Origin: Nematostella vectensis
Taxonomy: Eukaryota; Cnidaria; Anthozoa; Actiniaria; Edwardsiidae
Assembly (NCBI RefSeq): GCF_932526225.1
Contig: NC_064039.1
Coordinates: 3,919,001-3,983,000 of the forward strand
Length of the DNA: 64,000 nt
Direction: 5' to 3'
Both the position numbers and the translations under genes were made by a program. The notes under the pieces were generated by a model. The model was not told the origin of the DNA, did no database searches, and worked only from the letters and a program-made list of their open reading frames with translations. Below, piece by piece: positions 38,252-48,800 of the stretch; the stretch's first letter is position 1; each line of letters begins with the position of its first letter.

Positions 38252-39451
38252 TCTGCAGGAGGAAAATGATAAACAACGTTGCAACGTTGCAACTTTTGAA
38301 CAAATGGGATACTTTATGGACAACTTTTAATATTGCCACAAAGTCATAAATCTTGTTCAGAATATTAGAATAATTGGCCAACTGAAAATCATTTAATATC
38401 AATGGCAGGCTTAAATATTATGGAACTTTTCGAGATTTAGTCTCACAGCTTTCACACAAAATTAATTGGACGCCACGACTAAGCACGTCTATAAGAGTGG
38501 TTATTATAAATTCAAAGACTTCATTCATAACTTTATCAACGTAGGCGTAAATATATACCCGTGGAAACCATTGAATATGCAAACTCTCTAATGCTCTAAA
38601 AGGCGAGGATAAGTGAAATTTACAGAGTGCTTTAAGCGTATTTGATGTTTTTATTTTGTCATACAAAAAGTAAGGTTTCTTACCTGATCGAAGATTAGTT
38701 GGTTGATTTCTCAAGCACAGCAACTTGGAACTACAAGATATTCCTAATTTTTATTCAAGTGAAGAAGTTATTTAAGAACTTTTTCCCTTAAAGGTTAAAT
38801 GACATCCAAGTAAACTTCAAGCGAGAGCGATCCCGAGTCATTTACGTGCAAGGCAGCACTCGAACGCTTCGCTGAGTTTTGAATGAAGTGTAAATTATAT
38901 TCAATAAAAACTCCGTATGCGAGGTGCAAAAAAACGTCATGGCAACCGGGGACCAATAAACACACAAATTACGCAAAATTATAATGAAATGCGAGTACAA
39001 TGAAATCGCAATGAGTTTGTTAAGGTCGACGTGCTGGTGGTAAATATTTTTTTCACTGCAATGTTTCACCCTTTTTCTTTTCGTCATGGTGTTGAAAGAT
39101 CGGACGAGATGGCCTGAGACTAGTGTATGTACATGTTCTGTCAATATGAAAAAAAAAACATTCAAATAATTAACCCTCTTTCAAGGGGATAAGAAGGAGA
39201 GGAGGGCCGGTTCCCCTATGAAATTTCGCAGAAATTCTGGGAGATTATGCCCCCCCAAACCCCTTCTTTCCGTGTCTCCCTCAAAATATCGAATCCGCCC
39301 CGGCTATTTTTACAACCGAACCCCCCCTCCCCCCCAACCTCCTTCTTTAAAAAACGCAAAGAAAACACTAACAAAGAATTAAACAGCTTGGCCGATAGCC
39401 CACTATGACCTATCGTTTTAGGCATATGATCTTGTGTATACTTAAAATGGT
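38252..39451. other. Upstream region of the NWD1-like gene
   Basis: No gene seen. It holds the presumed promoter and 5' UTR of the NWD1-like gene and reaches to the target-site duplication of the virus-like element. Confidence 0.6.
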
Positions 39452-39457
39452 TGATAC
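39452..39457. other. Target-site duplication, left copy
   Basis: TGATAC directly precedes the G7 end of the element. The same six bases follow the C7 end at 52274-52279. Confidence 0.92.
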
Positions 39458-39495
39458 GGGGGGGACTTTGGAATTTCATAGACACCGAAACACGT

Positions 39496-39815
39496 TTCGC
39501 GTAGATAAACAATTAGCAATAATTGGCAATTACTAATCTACGTCAGGACCACTTCGCGTAGATAAACAATTAGCAATAATTGGCAATTACTAATCTACGT
39601 CGGGACCACTTCGCGTAGATAAACAATTAGCAATAATTGGCAATTACTAATCTACGTCAGGACCACTTCGCGTAGATAAACAATTAGCAATAATTGGCAT
39701 TTACTAATCTACGTCAGGACCACTTCGCGTAGATAAACAATTAGCAATAATTGGCAATTACTAATCTACGTCGGAACCACTTCGCGTAGATAAATAATTA
39801 GCAATGGTTAGCAAT
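39496..39815 (+). repeat. 57-bp tandem array in the left inverted repeat
   Basis: Units start at 39496, 39553, 39610, 39667, 39724 and 39781 with TTCGCGTAGATAAACAATTA; the sixth diverges after about 35 bp. Each unit is itself a palindrome-like structure (CGTAGAT ... ATCTACG and TAGCAATAATTGG). The right end has only three units. Confidence 0.95.
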
Positions 39816-39875
39816 CATTAATCCGCTGTCTGTCGACAGCAGCGGGACTGGGGCCTTTCGTAGAAACGAGTGGGA

Positions 39876-40001
39876 CCCGCGCCCCGCCGCGCCCCCCAGC
39901 CCGTTCTCCGTTGTTTTTTGTATGCCCAGCAATTCGCGGCATGCCCAACGCCAGCGCTTGCCGTTCCGGCGGCGGGTATACCGCCTGGGGGCCTCGTGGG
40001 A
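39876..40001. other. 126-bp GC-rich block between GTGGGA direct repeats in the left TIR
   Basis: The right TIR reads straight from GAGTGGGA into ACCTTGCAATT. The left TIR has 126 extra bases bounded by GTGGGA at 39870-39875 and 39996-40001. It is either an insertion with a 6-bp duplication or a deletion on the right by microhomology. It contains GCGCTTGCCGTTCCGGC, which recurs in element genes. Confidence 0.75.
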
Positions 40002-40033
40002 ACCTTGCAATTAGACCCCCGTCTGCCCTGTAG

Positions 40034-40322
<289 letters not shown>

Positions 40323-40430
40323 CATGTGCATAGCATTGGGTTGGGCCGCCAACCTACGGAGCGCGGAATGACCATTTTTCGGCCGTAAATTCAAAGCCGC
40401 TGGCGTGGCGTTTAAACATAAACCTGAGCT

Positions 40431-41108
40431 TTACTCGAACACCCCGCTCCCGAACTCCTCGCGAATTTCTCGCAGTCTCTTTTTCATCTTTTCGCGTGTT
40501 TCCAGGGAGGGCCCTTTCTTGCTTTTTTTCTCACGCGATGCGAGGCCGTGTCGAGCTCTGATAGCGGCCTTGAGCGCGTAGTATCTCTCTTGTTCCCGAA
40601 GTATTAGCCGAAACTCTTTGTCTGAGATATGCCCGTCTTGCAGAGCCTTAGAGACCAGCTCGCTGATCGAGTTTTTCTTACTCTCCGCTAAAACCATCGT
40701 GTCTTCGTGTTTAGCCACCTTGCTCGTAAGAGCCCTAGAGACTACCCCTGCGCCCGCGCCCACGACACCGACCAGCCCAGCGACCCCTGCCAGCGGACCG
40801 CCGATCAGAACCCCTATCCCACTCAAAGAGACCCCTACCCCGGCGCTGGAAAGCGCCCCTGCAGCGATGCCGGATGCCACAGACACAGCATGGGTAACGG
40901 CAAAGGCGCGCTTATACTTTTTCCGCACCTGTCGATGATGCGTTATCTCGTTGTCTAGAACCGCCTGAGTGTCACATATTTTCTGGAGTCGGAAGCTTTG
41001 CACGTCGCCGCCGACGCTTGCCGGAACGGCAGGCGTCATGTGCGTTTGCGGGCAAACACTGGGAAGCAAGGGGTATATGGCGCCACCGCTAACGTCGCTC
41101 TTTGCCAT
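40431..41108 (-). CDS. Element protein 1: 225-aa predicted membrane-associated protein
   Basis: Intact frame of 225 aa. The middle (about residues 75-125) is a long Gly/Ala/Val-rich hydrophobic stretch (SGIAAGALSSAGVGVSLSGI onward) with GxxxG spacing, which fits paired membrane helices. A charged helical C-terminus follows, ending with a Lys/Arg-rich segment (about 195-218). The N-terminus has VCPQTHMTPAVPASVGGD, whose DNA carries two of the element's dispersed palindromes. It is the distal gene of a minus-strand pair, 16 bp after the candidate minor capsid frame. I do not recognise its family. A role in virion membrane contact or exit is possible but only inferred from hydrophobicity. Confidence 0.7.
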   Translation of the reverse strand: MAKSDVSGGAIYPLLPSVCPQTHMTPAVPASVGGDVQSFRLQKICDTQAVLDNEITHHRQVRKKYKRAFAVTHAVSVASGIAAGALSSAGVGVSLSGIGVLIGGPLAGVAGLVGVVGAGAGVVSRALTSKVAKHEDTMVLAESKKNSISELVSKALQDGHISDKEFRLILREQERYYALKAAIRARHGLASREKKSKKGPSLETREKMKKRLREIREEFGSGVFE

Positions 41109-41124
41109 GCTTGTTATGTCGGAG

Positions 41125-41815
41125 CTAGGTTAGCTCTAATACGAGGCGAACGGGCTTGCCCTTAAAGTCCACCCGTCTACCGTAGTTATCCCTTATCCAT
41201 ATTTGGATACTCGAGACAAACTCAGAGGAAGATGCTGCGGCACAAACGGGGATGTCGGGTCCATAGACGACTTTCTCGTGCGGTCTCCCGAGGGTTTCTA
41301 GGCAAGCGAGAACGTTTGAAGGCTCGTCTAAGGCGGGGCATTGCGTGCGGTCTACGATATCGCAGAAGATGTAGAGGGCCTCTATTTTCGGCAAAGTCAC
41401 CTTAAGTGGGGGCCCCCCAAGGGCAGTGCGAGGCGCCCCGCCCCCCAAACTGATCGTCTTTAGCCTCTAGGCCAAATAGTGCGCAAAGCTCAGCATTCAA
41501 GAACGCAACACCACTTGACATAAACGCGATCTTCCCGGTGACGGGATCCAGCTTCGCGGCCAGAATCTCGCTTTCAGCGCGGTTGATCGTTTTCACGATG
41601 GACTCGGCCGTGTGGTGTCCGGCTGGCAGAGCAGCCATGGGCGGGAGGGCGGCTATAGTCGTTATCTGATGCTCCCGCTCGAGATTATACCAGTTGTTAA
41701 ACAGCGAGCACTGCCGGAGCGCCACGAAGCGTGGGCGCCTTATCGGCCGCTCGAAGTAGAGCCTCTGTTCGCCTTTGGTGAGCACAATATGTAGGACCAC
41801 CATTGTGTTGAACAC
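41125..41815 (-). pseudogene. Element protein 2: candidate minor capsid (penton-like) protein, frameshifted
   Basis: The frame starts at 41815 (MFNTMVVLHIVLTKGEQRLY) and shifts at the C/G runs around 41405-41445; the rest continues to a stop at 41125. The two parts total about 230 aa. The tail pattern (IEALYIFCDIV, then SIQIWIRDNYGRRVDFKG with a beta-strand-like end VRLVLEL) resembles the end of minor capsid proteins in Polinton/adintovirus-type elements, where an IRDxxGRxVxF motif precedes the last strand. Assignment rests on this pattern and on its place next to capsid and ATPase genes. It is divergent from the 500-aa gene, with 51 bp between the two starts, which probably share a promoter. 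Confidence 0.5.
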
Positions 41816-41866
41816 AGCCCGCCTTCGTGTTTAATAGGACTGAGCATGGATTGAGAGGGCTGGCGG

Positions 41867-43369
41867 ATGCTGAACGAGGAGGCGAAAGGGGCGGAAGAGA
41901 CGAAGAAGGCGGCACCTGCGGCGGGAGCCTCTATAGCCGAACATATCAAACACGCTATAGCCGAACAAATCAAAAACGCCAAATTCGGTTTCCCTAGGTC
42001 TCTGACCCTCGGGCAGAAGCTGCTCTACGCCGTGCCCGCGACCCCCGTGGAGAGCACGGCCTCAGACATCACCCCACTACTCACGCAGCTAGAGATACAC
42101 GTGTCTGAGGACAAATCATTCACGACTAGGGTCCGAGACATATTCAAAGAGACAGTTGTCACGCACAAGTCCGCCAAGGAGTCTCGCCGGTGGCTGTCGG
42201 AGCCTTCCTATGGGTACTGGCCACAGCAACTCAACTTTGCGGTCTGGTGCGCAACCGCCGGATGCGGGGTGTCCCTAACCGACCCCACTTTCGCCACTCA
42301 CCCCTCTGTCATCAGGGGATTTCTAAGGTTTCACGTCTACTTTACCACGCGGAGGATACTCTACGAGCTCGGCGCCCCCCTGCCTGGCGACAGCCCGTTC
42401 ACGCAAAAAGGTAACCCCTACAAGAAAGCCGCTTTCGAGCGTCTATGTATAGAGTTCGGTTTGCCGCGTAAGCCGGACTTCCGATGGAAAGGCGGGCGGA
42501 ACCACGGGCTAGGCGATGTGTTTGTGTTCTACCCGGGGGAGGGGTATCGCAACGTGCACGTGATCCGTGGCTACGACACGGCGGCGGACGAGTACCCGAG
42601 CCACCTCAATCTGTTTAGCGACGAAGGTGGGACGTACAATAGTGGGAAGCAGGTGGGTTACATACGCAACGACGACCACGGGGGCGTGCAATATAGCTGG
42701 TTTGCGCCTCCCAAAGGTGAGAGGCTGACAAAAGCAGGGCTAGGAAGACTCGATCGCTCGGTCGAGGCGTTCGTCTACACAGTGCTTGGCGCGCAGGTAA
42801 ACGTCCGTTCCTCTATCGCGGGGGCCGGTGGGCCGGCCATGGAGGCGCAGGCGGAGTTAACGAAGCTGCTTGAAGACGCGATCAAAGATCGCTCAAAGTG
42901 TGCAAAGGTACCAGTTAGGGAGGCCAAGGTGAGACTGAGTCTTGCGGTCGCACCAGGAGTGTGGCTGATGCCGAGCGATCTGGTGATAAACACGCAAAGC
43001 GTCGTGGGTTACAACAATAAACTGCAAAAAGCCACAGACTCCATGACGCTCGGCGCAAACGCGATCAACACCGAGACAAAGCCAGTTGGTGCTCATAACA
43101 TGGCCGGTGGGCATCCTAGGGTGCAACACGTGACTAATCCGAGGATCGACCGCGTGCCGTTCCGGCGGCGAAGCAAGGCTTTCGCACCTGCGAAAGTGCA
43201 CGCAGAGGGCGCGGCGCCTGCCCCCTCTTCGCGTATGCATGCTGCGCATAGCATGACTGCCGCAGGAACGGCAAGCGCACCCGGACCGGGCGAAAAGAGT
43301 GACCACACCGTCCTCAAGGCGGGGTTGTCGGCACTCGCGGTGGCCGCGGCGTATTACTTGTTCCGATGA
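41867..43369 (+). CDS. Element protein 3: intact 500-aa protein of unknown function
   Basis: The longest intact gene of the element. After an Ala-rich start it has a compact Trp/Tyr-rich region (about residues 105-240: SYGYWPQQLNFAVWCATAGC, PNPYKK-type and FRWKGGRNHGLGDVFVFYPG), likely a globular domain. A helical part (about 310-345), a low-complexity Pro/Ala tail and one C-terminal hydrophobic segment (VLKAGLSALAVAAAYYLF) follow, so it may be tail-anchored. No polymerase, integrase, helicase or protease motif is visible. The tail contains SSRMHAAHSMTA, also present in protein 5. Its last 16 bp overlap the end of protein 4 on the other strand. Conservation while capsid genes decayed could mean recent decay or chance. 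Confidence 0.78.
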   Translation: MLNEEAKGAEETKKAAPAAGASIAEHIKHAIAEQIKNAKFGFPRSLTLGQKLLYAVPATPVESTASDITPLLTQLEIHVSEDKSFTTRVRDIFKETVVTHKSAKESRRWLSEPSYGYWPQQLNFAVWCATAGCGVSLTDPTFATHPSVIRGFLRFHVYFTTRRILYELGAPLPGDSPFTQKGNPYKKAAFERLCIEFGLPRKPDFRWKGGRNHGLGDVFVFYPGEGYRNVHVIRGYDTAADEYPSHLNLFSDEGGTYNSGKQVGYIRNDDHGGVQYSWFAPPKGERLTKAGLGRLDRSVEAFVYTVLGAQVNVRSSIAGAGGPAMEAQAELTKLLEDAIKDRSKCAKVPVREAKVRLSLAVAPGVWLMPSDLVINTQSVVGYNNKLQKATDSMTLGANAINTETKPVGAHNMAGGHPRVQHVTNPRIDRVPFRRRSKAFAPAKVHAEGAAPAPSSRMHAAHSMTAAGTASAPGPGEKSDHTVLKAGLSALAVAAAYYLFR

Positions 43370-43620
43370 TTGCTTTGCATTCGACGAACCAAGAACGCGG
43401 CTACGGCTAGAATGAGCAGCCACGCATTTTCGCCAAGGAATTTCACCGCTTCTCCTGCAGCCTTAAACACGAAGTTCGCGATGCTTCCTACTAGCCCAGG
43501 GAAAAGCTCGCCTAGCTTTTTCCCGATAGCCTTAAGACCGTTACCGACCCCTCTGGCCACGGAGGAGAGCGACTTGCCGAGCGACGTCACAATGGCCGCG
43601 ATCGTCGTCGCTACGGCCAA
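43354..43620 (-). CDS. Element protein 4: 88-aa membrane-active-like protein
   Basis: Short intact frame. The N-terminal two thirds alternate Gly, Lys and hydrophobic residues (SVARGVGNGLKAIGKKLGEL), fitting an amphipathic helix. A hydrophobic segment AWLLILAVAAFLV and a basic tail RRMQSNHRNK follow. This resembles in kind the small amphipathic capsid-internal proteins that disrupt membranes in adenovirus-like particles, but homology is not shown. Its start overlaps the stop of protein 5 by 10 bp and its 3' end overlaps protein 3 by 16 bp, so the gene packing is virus-like. Confidence 0.65.
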   Translation of the reverse strand: MAVATTIAAIVTSLGKSLSSVARGVGNGLKAIGKKLGELFPGLVGSIANFVFKAAGEAVKFLGENAWLLILAVAAFLVRRMQSNHRNK

Positions 43621-44354
43621 CCCGACAGCGGTGACGGTGAAGCCGTACTTTTTGAAGATGGCTTTGATGCGCTCTCTGAGGGCTTTAGGTTCTCGAGCTC
43701 TCGGTTTTCGCGTTCTAGTTTGTCGATCTCGGATAGCCTTTCCTCGTTGCGCTCACGGGCCTCTTGGCGGCGACTCTCTGACGTGTTAGGGACGTCGATG
43801 GTCTCCCTATCTGTGGTTACCACCCGCTGCAGCTCTTGGACTCGTTCCGTGTTCTCCTGGATGACCGCGTCTATCTCTGCCACAGACCCCACCGCCAGCT
43901 TGAACCCTTTCGGCTTCGCAACGTCCTGTCGAACGCCCCCGGTCTCATTGAACAGCTGTCTTGGTTTAGTCCAACCTCCTTTGTCGAGGATACGAAGCTG
44001 TATTAGCGTCTTTCCCCTTTGGTCTGACTGGAACCGTATCAGATTCTCGTTAAGGTCTGGGTATTTCTCCCTGAGGGACTGGAGACCAAGTCTTGTCGCT
44101 GCACCCTCTGTGATGAACGAGGTTCCAGCGGTCGTTTGCGTTGCGCTTCGCGCAGTCATGCTATGCGCAGCATGCATACGCGATGACGTGCTTTTCATTG
44201 GGATCGACTCCCCATCGTCGGGGTCAAACAGGATAAGGGGCGTCGTCTCGTCGTCCCCCGCTCCGCGATCGGCGGACGCACCCGGCAAGGTATCGTCAAT
44301 GTCAACGTCAACATCATCTATGATGCGTAATGCTACGCTATCTATATTAGACAC
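43611..44354 (-). CDS. Element protein 5: 247-aa coiled-coil protein
   Basis: Intact frame. An acidic N-terminus (about residues 10-45) precedes SSRMHAAHSMTA (about 57-68), shared with protein 3. A central globular-looking part (RLGLQSLREKYPDLNENLIR and onward) follows. The C-terminal third is strongly charged with heptad-like spacing (RNEERLSEIDKLERENRELE), a likely coiled coil, then a Ser/Pro tail. It is divergent from the capsid gene with 46 bp between starts. Function unknown; a minor virion protein is possible. Confidence 0.72.
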   Translation of the reverse strand: MSNIDSVALRIIDDVDVDIDDTLPGASADRGAGDDETTPLILFDPDDGESIPMKSTSSRMHAAHSMTARSATQTTAGTSFITEGAATRLGLQSLREKYPDLNENLIRFQSDQRGKTLIQLRILDKGGWTKPRQLFNETGGVRQDVAKPKGFKLAVGSVAEIDAVIQENTERVQELQRVVTTDRETIDVPNTSESRRQEARERNEERLSEIDKLERENRELENLKPSESASKPSSKSTASPSPLSGWP

Positions 44355-44400
44355 GTCTAACAGTCCGCACCAAAGTCACGCGACCCCCATACTACTAGGG

Positions 44401-45682
44401 ATGTCAGTCAGCGATAAACATGACCCCCAACGAACACCCAGAACTCCTCTGGGGTTGAAAACCGAGAGAACTGTTCACCGGGTCACTCTCAACCCGTCGA
44501 CGGCCTCCCCAGGCGAGACGTTATATGTGGCGGTCCCAAAGCTATCGGAAGGCGTCACGCTCGTGCCTGGCTCCTTGAGAGTCGGTTTCGATCTCTCCAT
44601 CTCAGGCCAAGCAAATAATACCGTCGTGAACAAGGTCGGCCGAAATCTCGTGAGCCGCCTGAAAATCACGTTTGCAGGAGAAACGCTCCAGGACACCAAC
44701 CGCTACGATGTCTTCAAGACGTATGAGGAGCTTTACCTGTTCAAGGTCGAGAGAGAGGACCGCCTGGAGTAGGGCATACAGTCAGAAAACATGCGCAAGC
44801 TTCGCTCCAAGGCTGGCGATAAAGCGAATAGTAACGCCTAGGAGAACGCTCTAAACGCCGGCCACGGGGCGAAGTACACCATCCCGCTAGACCATTCTCT
44901 GCTGACGGACCACGGCGTACTGTACCCAAGGGCGCTCTCCGAGGCGCTGCTCTTCGAGATCACGCTCGCAACGGTTGACCAGGTAGTTGTCGGAAGCGAT
45001 GCTACCAAATTATCCTACGGCATCAAAAATCTAGAGCTGGAATACGAGAGCCTGAGGGACGACAACCTCGCCCGGTCTGCAGCCGCCGCCTACCAAAACG
45101 GCAAAACGTTCTTCTACGAGCAAGTGAACCTCTACAAGTCCTTCGTGATTAGCAAAGGGACGGACAGCATAATCAACGGGAGTGTCAACCTGCCGCGAAG
45201 GTCTATGAGTGGTCTGTTGCTCCTCTTTGTGGAGCAATACACTGCAGGGGCTCGCGACTCTGAGAATTTCGTGTACCCCGACATCAAGAGCGTTCGCGTT
45301 ACAATCGACGGCATGCCAAACAAGGTCTTCAGCCAGGGACTACGCCCCACGGATTTCTGGAGGGAGGCGAAAAAGCGGTTCGTCCGCCCCTCCCCGGGGG
45401 GGGGGGGGGGGGAAGGGGCACAGCGGAGCGCCTGCCTCCCCGGCAGTCAGCCCCGAGTCGTTCTATGGCGATAACAAGTTTGCTCTGTGGATCGACCTTC
45501 GAACGACGGACGACAGTGCTATCCATGGGGGTGGTCTCCGATTGGTCAACACCCGCGACGGTGTGCATCTCGAGATAAAACGCACGGCAAGCGGCCAGGG
45601 TACGGTAAACTGTCACGTGTTTGTGGTGGCCGACGCCCAAATGAACCTTATGAACGGACAGCTAGAGTCCATACAATACTGA
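44401..45682 (+). pseudogene. Major capsid protein, double-jelly-roll type, broken
   Basis: The frame starts at ATG 44401. In-frame TAG stops occur at 44770 and 44839, and a 17-G run at 45396-45412 shifts the frame, after which the reading continues in another frame to TGA at 45680. Total length is about 425 codons, in the range of Polinton-like-virus capsids. Beta-rich blocks (GETLYVAVPKLSEGVTLVPG, SRLKITFAGETL, then KFALWIDLRTTDD) and the closing pattern CHVFVVADAQMNLMNGQLES are typical of these capsid proteins. The assignment is from pattern memory and from the ATPase next door. Both point stops are TAG, consistent with C-to-T change at CAG codons. This copy cannot make a full protein. Confidence 0.7.
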
Positions 45683-45871
45683 GCACAGACACGAAGTGCG
45701 CGAAGCGCTGCGGCAGCGCGGTATGGACCCGAAAAACATCCCGTTTAACGCTCTTATCGTGGGCCCGGCGTCATGCGGGAAGACCCGATTCATATTGGAC
45801 CGGCTGCGCGGCCCTTTCCGGGGCAAGTTTGACTACCTTGTACTCGTGTGCCCTACCTTTGTCTACAACAA

Positions 45872-48800
45872 TAATAATTTATCAATTTATATTGCGCTAT
45901 TTTCATATAATGATCAAAAGCGCATTACAATATAACTAAATGTTGAACTAATACATACAATAAAATTTACAATTATAATCGAAAATAATATGAAATAATA
46001 GATTCATAGGAAAAATATTGAATAAAAAATAAAATAATAAAAATAAAATAAAAATAAAAATCTCTTTATATTGATGATTATGTGATATCAAGTGTTAGAA
46101 GCTAATTTAAAAAGATGAATCTTAAGTTGCGCTTTAAAATTTAAGATACTGCAATTGATGGTGCGAAGATTTGCAGGGAGAGCGTTCCATAATGTAGGTG
46201 CAGCAACACTAAACGATCTGTCACCGAAAGACTTCATCATTTTTCCTGGGGATGCATTAAAGAAAGGCCCTCATTTGAGCGCAGTGAATAGCGCGCGTTA
46301 TTCTTAATTCTAATGAGATCAGTTATGTAACGAGGAGCTAGCCCCTGAAGAGCTTTGAAAGTGATTAGCAAGATTTTAAATTTAACCCGATACCTTACAG
46401 GCAACCAATGAAGATTTCTTAGCACAGGCGTAATATGATCGTACTTTTTGAATGACGTGAGCAGCCTAGCTGCAGCATTCTGCACCCTTTGCAATTTACC
46501 CATTTCTCGTTCTGGTAGTCCATAAAGGAGTCCATTACAATAGTCTATTCTACTGGTAACAAAGGCATGTTACACCATTTCTAGTTTATCCCTAGGCAAA
46601 AATTGGCTTATTCTCTTAATATTGTGCAGCCAGAAAAACGCTGAACTACAAGACTTAGAAATATGGGTCGACATAGAAAAATGTGAGTCGAACCAGGCAC
46701 CAAGATTGCGCACTTCTGAAACGGGCATAATATCTATATTGCCAAAACGAACTGAACAATTATCTACTTTCAACAGCTGTTGTTTCGATCCGATAACAAG
46801 AAATTCAGTTTTATCGTCATTGATTTTTAACTTGTCCTGGTACATCCAAGTACGTAAGTTATTGATGCATCGTTCCATAGCATCCAAAGAATCCGCTAGG
46901 TCCGTCTCACTATTGGGATCAAAAGATAGATAAAGTTGTGTGTCGTCAGCGAAACAATGTGCATCCGGCAGATGGGCTTGTACTATGTCAAAGAGCTGGA
47001 GGTGTAAAGTACAAACAGAAGCGGGCCAAGACAGCTGCCTTGTGGGACACCAAAACGCAGATCAAAGCTGTCCGACGTCACCCCCTCAAACAACACACGC
47101 TGGCTGCGCCCTGATAAATATGACGTAAACCACTCCAAAGCCTTCCCACCGATGCCGAAGCTAGCAGTTAGACGTTGGAGCAAAATTGAGTGATCAACTG
47201 TATCAAATGCAGCACTTAAATCTAAGAGTACAAGTAATGTAACGCGCTGCGAGTTTATATTCAATAATATATCGTTAGCAACTTTGACCAACGCCGTTAA
47301 CGTACTGTGATGCTTGCGGTATGCAGACTGTAATAGCGGATAAAGCGCTGACTGAATAAGGTGATTATCCGTCTGATCGAAAACTGCACGCTCAATGAGC
47401 TTGGACACATAAGAAAAATTGCTCACAGGACGCAAGTTCTTGAAGATAGATTCCAATCCCTGTTTCTTTAACAGTGGTACTACAATAGCCTCTTTCCAGC
47501 AGTCAGGAAAAATTCCTGATTCTAACGAGTTATTGATTAGCTTGGTGAACACGGGAACGAGTGGCTCACTACAGGATTTCAACAATTGCGTAGGTATGGG
47601 ATCGAGGCAACAAGAAGTACATTTCGAATTCTTAATGAGCATGCGTACATCTTCCTCAGTCAACAACTTGAAAGCTTCCATTGAGGGACTAGAGAGACCG
47701 TTTCTACAGTACAGTCATTCACCAGATCACCGCTCTGTACATTCTCCGAGGCACTACAACCCTTGTCAAGCTCGTCACGCAGTCGTTGATTTTTTCCACA
47801 AAATACTTTCCTATGTCGTTTGCCAATGCTGATTTATCCGCATAGTCCGAGAAGCATAGTGAGTTCTTTTCCACTAAAAGATCTTTCACAGCACGAAATA
47901 ACTTGTCTTGATTATCAGAATTCTGACTGACAAAGTCAGTCAAAAAAGCAGATTTGGCTTCTTTCAGCAAATACGTTACATGATTTTTGTGTCGTTTGAA
48001 TGAGGCGAGATCATCAGCAGACCTAGTAGTTCTCCATTTCCTTTCTGCGCGCCTGCGCACTCTCTTAGCCTCACGGATTTCCTCAGAATACCAGGGCACT
48101 TGGGGTCTGACTGTAACTGTTTTCGTCTTAAGTGGCGCATGGCGATCGAGAAATCCAGCAAGTGTTTTGTTATAACAGTCGACCAATTGCACAGTCTCCG
48201 AAGGTGGGTCCTGACACAGTTCCGAGGCAGACAAATCACTCCTGAATGCTGTTGTGTCAATAGCCTTCACCTTCCTAAAGGATACCTTTTTCCTAGAGAA
48301 CTCCGGCATTGAAACATTTATGGCGAAAAATGCTATACAATGGTCTGAGAAATAAGAGCCAGGTCGGACATCATGTATGAGACTGGAATCTAGAGTCCTT
48401 GAGATAAGCAAATCCAAGGTGTTCCCAAAGATATGAGTAGGGAAGTTAATGTGCTGCTGTAGACCCATTGATGACAGTAGATCTAAGAAGCGAGCTGCAT
48501 CGTTATCAGAATCAATATTAACATGGATATTGAAATCACCAGTCAACACCAGAGGCTCAGTTGTCATGACAACAGACTCCAGGAACTCGGCGAATTCCGA
48601 GTTAAACATGCTCACAGTGAGCGGATGACTTGACGAGTATGGTGGCCTATAGATGGCAAGTAAACGCAGACGAGTAGAGCCAGACACAATTGTCCACTCC
48701 GAATACTCAAAAGAATCATAAATACCCGCTCTTGCTTTTTTAACTACAAGTGAGTCCCGTGCCAATATACCAGTACCACCATCATTTCTGTCTGGGCGAG

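Noticed and set aside
41867-43369. 500-aa element protein as polymerase, integrase or tyrosine recombinase
   Set aside because: No DTDS/YxDTDS-type polymerase motif, no DDE triad pattern and no R...HxxR...Y arrangement could be found.
43720-44400. Plus-strand open frame upstream of the capsid ATG as a capsid N-terminal extension
   Set aside because: It is antisense to the 247-aa coiled-coil gene and has no capsid-like composition; ATG 44401 gives a family-like start.
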